Source of the DNA: Desulfurococcales archaeon ex4484_217_1
GTDB lineage: Archaea; Thermoproteota; Thermoprotei_A; EX4484-217-1
NCBI GenBank assembly: GCA_002254745.1
Contig: NJED01000020.1
Location: forward strand, 1-10,039
DNA: 10,039 nucleotides
Direction: 5' to 3'
This document shows, piece by piece, positions 5,950 to 10,039 of this stretch; position 1 is the first letter of the stretch; each line of letters opens with the position of its first letter. The translations under genes and the position numbers were made by a program. The notes beneath the pieces are model-generated. The model was not told where the DNA came from. It saw nothing but the letters and a program-made list of their open reading frames with translations, and did no database searches.

Positions 5950-7078
5950 GCTCTCTTACCCTTAGAAAAGCATCACCTATGTTTTCTACTACACCGGTAA
6001 CGATACTTCTATTGGACTTTCTTAGTCGAAGAATTTTTTCATGAGGCAGGGCTTTCACTATCTTATCTAATATTACATAGTAAGAGTATTTCTCGAAGTT
6101 GAAACGTGTTTTTCTATAAAACTTCTCCTCACCTACGGAGTATAGAATAAGCCTGCCGAGATCCTCGCCTAGCACTTCAGCTAACCCTATAAACGACGTT
6201 GTTAATCGCGGGTTCACTTCAACAACGTAAGGTCTCCAGCCAACCCATACTACATCTAATCCGAAATATCCTCTGAGACAATTACACCCTTTAAGTATTT
6301 TGTCTATAATACTTAGTGATTTCTCTAACATTTCACTATTCCTTAGCGGGGTTATTCCACCATAATATTTTAATTCTCCTTTACCACCTACCTCTACTAG
6401 TTGAATATTATTAGAAATGAAGTATACGTTGAAACCATCGGATATTACGGATATGCTTGCATGTACTCCTACTAAAAATTCCTGGACAGCTATTTCCTCC
6501 GAAAAAGTATTATCCCATGCACGGTTTAACGCATATTCCAAATTATCTGCTGTTTTCACTAAAGTTATACCTGCTCCACCAGCCATATCAATAGGTTTAA
6601 CAACAACAGGATAGGGTATGCTTTCTCCCTCTAATGTCCTTCCCTTACGTAAATACTTAGTTCTAGGCACCTGTATATTGTGTTCTTCAAGGAACTTGTA
6701 CGTACTCTTTTTATTAGAGAAGGTAAGTATGCAATCATGTGTTGGACCTAGTATTTTATCTTTAACTATTTTTGAGGCCTTTATAAGCTCCCTAGGCGGG
6801 GCTATGAGAAGCACGTAATCATATAAGGTTTCAATTTTTTCAAGTACGTCAAAATAATTTTTCTTCCTCCCTATAATCACTATTCTGAAGGGGAGTTTCA
6901 TGTTCTCAAACATGTAGCTTAAAGTGAGGTGGACTTCGGCACCTACGTCCTTTAAAACTTTAGCTGCTGCGTACGCCATGGAAAAGCCTTCGAGCACTAG
7001 TTCCCAGTATGCTCTAATAGAAGCTTCATCGCGAGGACTAGTGCTCGAAACGAATTCCGTGACCAGAATTTTAGGCAT
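5927..7078 (-). CDS. mfnD: MfnD-like ATP-grasp ligase (probable tyramine-glutamate ligase)
   Basis: This is a COG1821-type ATP-grasp enzyme. MfnD forms gamma-glutamyltyramine from tyramine, glutamate and ATP, the amine substrate of MfnF. Visible features are an N-terminal pre-ATP-grasp domain with a LVLEGFSMAYAAAKVLKDVG helix (28-46), then the ATP-grasp core: SNKKSTYKFLEEHNIQVPRT (121-140), YPVVVKPIDMAGGAGITLV (156-174; Lys161 and glycine loop), AVQEFLVGVHASIS (197-210), YFGLDVVWVGWRPYVVEVNP (271-290; metal-binding Asp275, Glu287, Asn289) and RLTTS. About 90 residues follow the core, so the 383-residue protein seems long for the family. ATG 7078 is preceded by GTGAG. The context (mfnE, mfnF, fwd) supports MfnD over other ATP-grasp amide ligases, but the substrate is inferred. 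It is divergent from the ACT-V4R gene and convergent with the HisA-like gene. Confidence 0.76.
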   Translation of the reverse strand: MPKILVTEFVSSTSPRDEASIRAYWELVLEGFSMAYAAAKVLKDVGAEVHLTLSYMFENMKLPFRIVIIGRKKNYFDVLEKIETLYDYVLLIAPPRELIKASKIVKDKILGPTHDCILTFSNKKSTYKFLEEHNIQVPRTKYLRKGRTLEGESIPYPVVVKPIDMAGGAGITLVKTADNLEYALNRAWDNTFSEEIAVQEFLVGVHASISVISDGFNVYFISNNIQLVEVGGKGELKYYGGITPLRNSEMLEKSLSIIDKILKGCNCLRGYFGLDVVWVGWRPYVVEVNPRLTTSFIGLAEVLGEDLGRLILYSVGEEKFYRKTRFNFEKYSYYVILDKIVKALPHEKILRLRKSNRSIVTGVVENIGDAFLRVRELRSSSKA

Positions 7079-7095
7079 TTTCTCTCACTGCTAGA

Positions 7096-7154
7096 ACAAT
7101 ATTGTGTACATTTTTAAATGTACTTAAACGTTATTTAACTTAAAGTATAGTACA
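7096..7154. promoter_or_regulatory. Palindrome-rich divergent promoter between mfnD and the ACT-V4R gene
   Basis: This intergenic stretch holds a perfect 10-bp palindrome, ACAATATTGT (7096-7105). Directly next to it is an 18-bp inverted repeat, GTACATTTTTAAATGTAC (7106-7123; 8-base arms, TT centre). The centre of the repeat (TTTTTAAA) is itself a TATA-like element about 37 bases from the mfnD ATG, leaving a short leader with its GTGAG. GTAC-containing half-sites recur: TGTACA at 7105-7110, TGTACT at 7119-7124 and AGTACA at 7149-7154, the last two in inverted orientation. Further A/T-rich TATA candidates (TTATTTAACTTAAAG, 7131-7145) could serve the rightward gene. The arrangement fits a dimeric repressor site, but no binding protein can be named. 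Confidence 0.5.
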
Positions 7155-7183
7155 CCTTCTCTTGAAAGCATGGTGTTGAATAG

Positions 7184-7957
7184 TTGACAGACATATACTT
7201 ACCTACAATAGCCAAGCGAGATTCTGATGAGAAGCTAGTGTTCTTTAGCTTTATTTTGAGAAACATGCCTGGAATGATAGCTAAAATAGCTAAAGTATTT
7301 TTCGAAAACAACATAAACATACTTTATGGTGTACATTCCGTAAATAAAAACCTTGGATATTGGATATTCTTAGCCGACATTACTAATATTAAAAAACCCC
7401 TGGAACACATAGTTGGAGAACTAAGGAGTATTAAAGGAGTTTTAGAAATAAACTACGGAATAAATAATGTAGGAAATATGGTAATAAATCCATATCCATT
7501 TGCAATAGTGTTATCCTACGGTATGGGTAAAGCTTCAGTATTTCCCGTAAATGTTTTGAAAAAAGCGCTTAAAGACCTAAAGAGTAAATGGGGTGTTGCA
7601 GCCTCGGTTTTTCTATATCACATAGGTTATCACATGGGTAATGTTTTAGGAACAATGTTAAAAAATGAAAAATTTGAACCCGAAGACATACTTAAAGCAT
7701 CTCTAGAATATTTAAAATACTTAGGGCTTTTCGGAAGTTATAATATAAGGTTATTCTCACCAATGAGTCGAATAGCTACTGTGAAAATTTATAACTCTAT
7801 TGAATGTACAAATTCAGTGTCGTCTAAACCTGCAAGCCATTTCCTTAGAGGTGTTCTAGGGGGAATTTTCTCTACAGTATTTAAAAAAGAAGTGACTGTT
7901 TATGAAACAAAATGTGTTGCTAAAGGAGATAAATACTGTGAATTTGAAAATAGATAG
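7184..7957 (+). CDS. ACT-V4R two-domain ligand-binding protein, function unknown
   Basis: This 257-residue protein has an N-terminal ACT domain (~17-92; FFSFILRNMPGMIAKIAKVF followed by NNINILYGVHSV, a typical ACT strand-helix-strand) and a C-terminal V4R (4-vinyl reductase-like) domain (~118-256). V4R marks are HIGYHMGNVLG, the HFLRGVLGGIFS segment (219-230) and the closing CVAKGDKYCEFE (244-255), whose two Cys match the usual C-x-x-x-G-D-x-x-C pattern. Where many V4R domains have a further Cys (a PVCHF-like motif), this one has PASHF. ACT domains generally bind amino acids, and V4R domains bind small hydrophobic or metal-linked ligands, so a sensor or activator role is plausible; there is no DNA-binding or catalytic domain. 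The start is TTG 7184, eight bases after GGTG and directly after an in-frame stop; the next ATG (7265) would cut the ACT domain. The gene is divergent from mfnD and ends two bases from htpX. Confidence 0.8.
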   Translation: MTDIYLPTIAKRDSDEKLVFFSFILRNMPGMIAKIAKVFFENNINILYGVHSVNKNLGYWIFLADITNIKKPLEHIVGELRSIKGVLEINYGINNVGNMVINPYPFAIVLSYGMGKASVFPVNVLKKALKDLKSKWGVAASVFLYHIGYHMGNVLGTMLKNEKFEPEDILKASLEYLKYLGLFGSYNIRLFSPMSRIATVKIYNSIECTNSVSSKPASHFLRGVLGGIFSTVFKKEVTVYETKCVAKGDKYCEFENR

Positions 7958-7959
7958 TT

Positions 7960-8967
7960 TTATGTTCTTGTAATAAACTTATCTAAGTGTCTAAGCCTTT
8001 TTGCTGGATGCGGATGTGTACTGAATAATTCCTCAAGAATGCTTGGTTTTTGTCTTTTTATATCTTCGACTAACTGGTCTATGTCTCTAATGTATCTAGC
8101 CTTTAATTGTTTATCAGGGTCTGTAATGAAGAACATTTTGAAGTGACTATAGGATTTACCTCCTTCAACTATGTATCTTCTCATTCTACTGGTATAGTAC
8201 ATTATTCTCGCTAGAGCTCTTTGCAGTTTTCTTGCACCATTAGCAACGTTTAATGCTGCATGACTGTCAGCGTAGTATTCTCTGAGTCTGCTCATGTAAA
8301 ATACGAACAAGTTTAGTAAGTAACTTACCACCATTAATAATATTCCTACGAGTAGCAATAATGGTCCTCCACCTTCTCTCTCCCTTCTAAAACCGCTAAA
8401 CCATCCTGAAACGTAAAGTACGTACCCTATGTAGTAAATTATAGCAGGTATTATACTTATCATTAACATTACAACTACGTCTCTATGTTTCAGATGACCT
8501 AATTCATGACCTAGAACTGCTTCAACCTCATCTAAAGGCAAAGTTTCTAGCAAGCCTCTTGTAACAGCAACCCTATAACCTGTAAATGGATTTCCATAGG
8601 CAAATGCGTTCGGTATATCTATTTCAGCTATCATTAACTTAGGTACGTATTTTAGTCCGCTTCTCTTAGCTATTTTCTCTACGATGTCATGGAGTTCTGG
8701 GTGTTCATGTCTACTTAAAGGTCTTACATGATATACAGCATCAATTACGTATGGCCCTATAATCCACTGGAAAAGGTGGAAAGCAACTATGAAACCTATT
8801 ATTCCGTAGAAACCGTAGAAGCTTATGTTTAACCATGTAAGAATGGTAACAAAAACTAACGTAGCTATGGCTGTTATTGCAGCCATCGTTCCTATCATTG
8901 AAAGCCTAAGTTTCCATAGGGAAACCCTAGGTGCAGGTATTTTAGGTGTAGGATATTTAACCTGCAT
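7960..8967 (-). CDS. htpX: HtpX-like membrane zinc metalloprotease (M48B)
   Basis: HtpX-family proteases are integral membrane zinc endopeptidases that degrade misfolded membrane proteins, with the active site on the cytoplasmic side. Visible features are two N-terminal membrane segments (a TMAAITAIATLVFVTILTWL stretch, then FYGIIGFIVAFHLF), AVLGHELGHLKHRD carrying the HExxH zinc motif (about residues 144-148), two further hydrophobic segments (VVVMLMISIIPAIIYYIGYV and LLLLVGILLMVVSYLLNLFV), YMSRLREYYADSHA supplying the third zinc ligand Glu (EYYAD), and a C-terminal THPHPAKRLRHL. ATG 8967 has AGGTGG nine bases upstream. A GTG at 8979 is in frame, but it lies inside that Shine-Dalgarno. Length is about 335 residues. 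It has no evident link to the C1 genes; it has its own promoter and faces the ACT-V4R gene tail to tail. Confidence 0.94.
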   Translation of the reverse strand: MQVKYPTPKIPAPRVSLWKLRLSMIGTMAAITAIATLVFVTILTWLNISFYGFYGIIGFIVAFHLFQWIIGPYVIDAVYHVRPLSRHEHPELHDIVEKIAKRSGLKYVPKLMIAEIDIPNAFAYGNPFTGYRVAVTRGLLETLPLDEVEAVLGHELGHLKHRDVVVMLMISIIPAIIYYIGYVLYVSGWFSGFRREREGGGPLLLLVGILLMVVSYLLNLFVFYMSRLREYYADSHAALNVANGARKLQRALARIMYYTSRMRRYIVEGGKSYSHFKMFFITDPDKQLKARYIRDIDQLVEDIKRQKPSILEELFSTHPHPAKRLRHLDKFITRT

Positions 8968-9003
8968 ATGCACAGCCACCTAAAAATTTTCTACTAATTA
9001 GCC

Positions 9004-9014
9004 CGTATTTAAAC
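9004..9014 (-). promoter_or_regulatory. TATA box for htpX
   Basis: GTTTAAATACG on the minus strand is centred about 26 bases before the Shine-Dalgarno AGGTGG (8977-8982). Transcription should therefore start just ahead of it, giving a short leader before ATG 8967. It lies in the gap downstream of the hydrogenase maturation protease stop. Confidence 0.55.
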
Positions 9015-9020
9015 ATTAAC

Positions 9021-9521
9021 TTATTGAACCAATGTACTGAGAAAATCTATGAGCTTATCTGCAATACGCTTAATAGTTTCCGTCATATTTTTCCCAAAAC
9101 TTGTATCAACTACTTGAACACCTAGTAGATACTGTTCAGCTTTAGGTAATCTAAACTTAAGGTATCTGTAAAGCATCGAATACGATGGCTTATGTGTTGT
9201 AGGAAAAACTATCTCTGATTTCTCTACCTCCTCCACGGAAGCGAAAACTATAGTACCAGGCTCTAGCGATGCTTCAACAGCATCTATAAAAACCACTGCA
9301 TCAGGTCTTGTTCTTGCCGCTACCTCTAAGAAGCTTTCCGGAGAAAGACCTGCATCAACAACGTTTTTTAGGCCTCTTAACTTAAGGTTTAAGGCTATAT
9401 ATGATCCTACATAGTCGTCTCCTCGAAGCTCATTACCAATACCTAGTATGAAAGCTCTTTTACCTGATAAAATACTAGATATTCTATCCTTAATTTCTTC
9501 GAAAACTCCGTAAACAATCAT
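9021..9521 (-). CDS. HycI-type [NiFe]-hydrogenase maturation protease
   Basis: This is a cytoplasmic endopeptidase of the M52/HycI-HybD family. These proteases cut the C-terminal tail from the hydrogenase large subunit after nickel is inserted. In 166 residues it shows ILGIGNELRGDDYVG (25-38; Glu31 matches the first nickel-sensing ligand), VVDAGLSPESFL (54-65; Asp56, second ligand), VVFIDAVEASLEPG (76-89) and FPTTHKPSYSMLYRYL (106-121; His110, third ligand). All three expected metal ligands are present, so it is probably active. The THKPSYSML segment resembles proteases serving group 4 membrane or energy-conserving hydrogenases, but that subgroup call is only suggestive. It follows the polyferredoxin gene on the same strand with a 42-base gap, which points to a hydrogenase locus beyond the right edge. 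ATG 9521 is chosen as the natural start just ahead of the conserved region; an AAGGT lies about ten bases upstream. Confidence 0.9.
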   Translation of the reverse strand: MIVYGVFEEIKDRISSILSGKRAFILGIGNELRGDDYVGSYIALNLKLRGLKNVVDAGLSPESFLEVAARTRPDAVVFIDAVEASLEPGTIVFASVEEVEKSEIVFPTTHKPSYSMLYRYLKFRLPKAEQYLLGVQVVDTSFGKNMTETIKRIADKLIDFLSTLVQ

Positions 9522-9563
9522 TCATGTGGACCTTAAAATGTATAAGTAAGGTAAAATAGGCAA

Positions 9564-9959
9564 TTATCTCTTTTTCCTACGTAGTGGTGGCGGTAGGTCA
9601 GGTAGGAACTTTATAGCATCTACCGGGCATGCTTCATAGCATTGTCCACAAAACAGGCACTTGTTGATGTTGTATATTGGTAAAAGCCTTCCAGCAACAT
9701 CCTTCATTGTTATAGCTTCCGTAGGACATACTCTAGCACACAAAGTACATCCGGTACATATGTTTCTATCAATTTGAATAGTCCTATACCTCAGTAAGCC
9801 AGCTTTTTCTAGCGGCGATTCCGGTACCTTCTCCGGTACCTTTTCCACCTTTTCAGGAAACTTTACTATAGGTGAAATCGCTTCAGAGGGACATATTTCA
9901 ACACATTTATGGCAGAACACGCAGAGATCAACATCGTATGAGCTGCACAAAGCTCGCAT
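9564..9959 (-). CDS. Polyferredoxin, at least three [4Fe-4S] motifs, 5' part in another frame
   Basis: This iron-sulfur electron carrier has three complete CxxCxxCxxxCP motifs at residues 13-24 (CVFCHKCVEICP), 68-79 (CTGCTLCARVCP) and 101-112 (CLFCGQCYEACP). A lysine/proline linker (EKVEKVPEKVPESP, from a small ~12-base repeat at 9821-9850) joins the first motif to the last two, and the tail is basic (PPPLRRKKR). It probably shuttles electrons for a hydrogenase or the neighbouring C1 enzymes; the partner is unknown. The ATG at 9959 directly follows an in-frame TGA and has no convincing start signals. The upstream bases in the other frame encode another half cluster motif, so this is very likely the 3' part of a longer frameshifted gene. 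The hydrogenase maturation protease lies 42 bases downstream on the same strand. Confidence 0.82.
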   Translation of the reverse strand: MRALCSSYDVDLCVFCHKCVEICPSEAISPIVKFPEKVEKVPEKVPESPLEKAGLLRYRTIQIDRNICTGCTLCARVCPTEAITMKDVAGRLLPIYNINKCLFCGQCYEACPVDAIKFLPDLPPPLRRKKR

Positions 9960-10039
9960 TCAACGCATTTAGAGTAGTCTATTTTCATGTACCTTATTTT
10001 TTCAAGACCTGCTAGAATATATGGCGCTGTAGGGACTTT
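9935..10039 (-). pseudogene. Upstream fragment of the polyferredoxin in a shifted frame (runs off the edge)
   Basis: From the right edge, the minus strand is open for 35 codons down to about 9935. It reads ...YILAGLEKIRYMKIDYSKCV then ECELCAA, which carries a classic CxxCxxC half motif (CVECELC). The frame then loses ferredoxin character, while the frame starting at ATG 9959 takes over with YDVDLCVFCHKC. Canonical spacing would need x-C-P between the CAA and YDVD, which is nine bases; only two bases (9939-9940) remain. A net loss of seven bases would therefore explain both the frame change and the missing fourth cysteine. Whether this is mutation or assembly error cannot be decided from the sequence. 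Confidence 0.6.

Noticed and set aside
6417..6818. Two plus-strand open frames inside mfnD
   Set aside because: They lie opposite a well-supported ATP-grasp gene with clear motifs and have no domain character of their own.
9821..9850. Short ~12-base tandem repeat as a microsatellite of interest
   Set aside because: It simply encodes the EKVPEKVP linker of the polyferredoxin, and such linkers commonly expand this way.

Overview
The window looks like a piece of an archaeal chromosome. It is AT-rich, has GGTGA-type Shine-Dalgarno sites and T/A-rich archaeal TATA boxes, is tightly packed, and encodes enzymes that use methanofuran (MFR) and tetrahydromethanopterin (H4MPT). The lineage cannot be fixed from this stretch. 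My guess is an uncultivated thermophilic archaeon of the Thermoproteota/TACK type with an archaeal C1 (methyl-branch Wood-Ljungdahl, methylotrophic or methanogenesis-related) pathway. No methyl-coenzyme M reductase gene is present here, so methanogenesis cannot be claimed.

Region 1 (1-2700, + strand) is an operon: the 3' part of fwdA, then fwdC and mch. These encode formylmethanofuran dehydrogenase subunits A and C and methenyl-H4MPT cyclohydrolase, two steps of the C1 branch. A T-rich tract after mch probably ends the transcript.

Region 2 (2700-7960) carries carrier biosynthesis and unknown partners on alternating strands with abutting or overlapping 3' ends. It holds an MptN/RimK-like ATP-grasp glutamate ligase (+) whose N-terminal coding region is broken; mfnF-mfnE (-), the last two steps of methanofuran synthesis, coupled by an ATGA overlap; a HisA-like TIM barrel of unknown function (+); an MfnD-like ATP-grasp ligase (-), probably making gamma-glutamyltyramine; and an ACT-V4R two-domain protein (+). 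The mfnD/ACT-V4R divergent promoter contains an 18-bp palindrome centred on a TATA-like core, next to a 10-bp palindrome. Cofactor synthesis and cofactor-using enzymes are therefore side by side, which makes the HisA-like and ACT-V4R proteins credible partners in C1-carrier metabolism.

Region 3 (7960-10039, - strand) holds HtpX (membrane M48 metalloprotease), a HycI-type [NiFe]-hydrogenase maturation protease and a polyferredoxin running off the right edge. The last two suggest that hydrogenase or electron-transfer genes lie beyond the window. The polyferredoxin appears to be frameshifted near its first cluster.

Nothing here is a clearly new system. The best leads are the two unknown C1-linked proteins, the palindromic divergent promoter, and two independent N-terminal disruptions that are either gene decay or assembly error. 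There are no RNA genes, CRISPR arrays or insertion sequences that I can see, and no gene-free stretch longer than about 110 bases.
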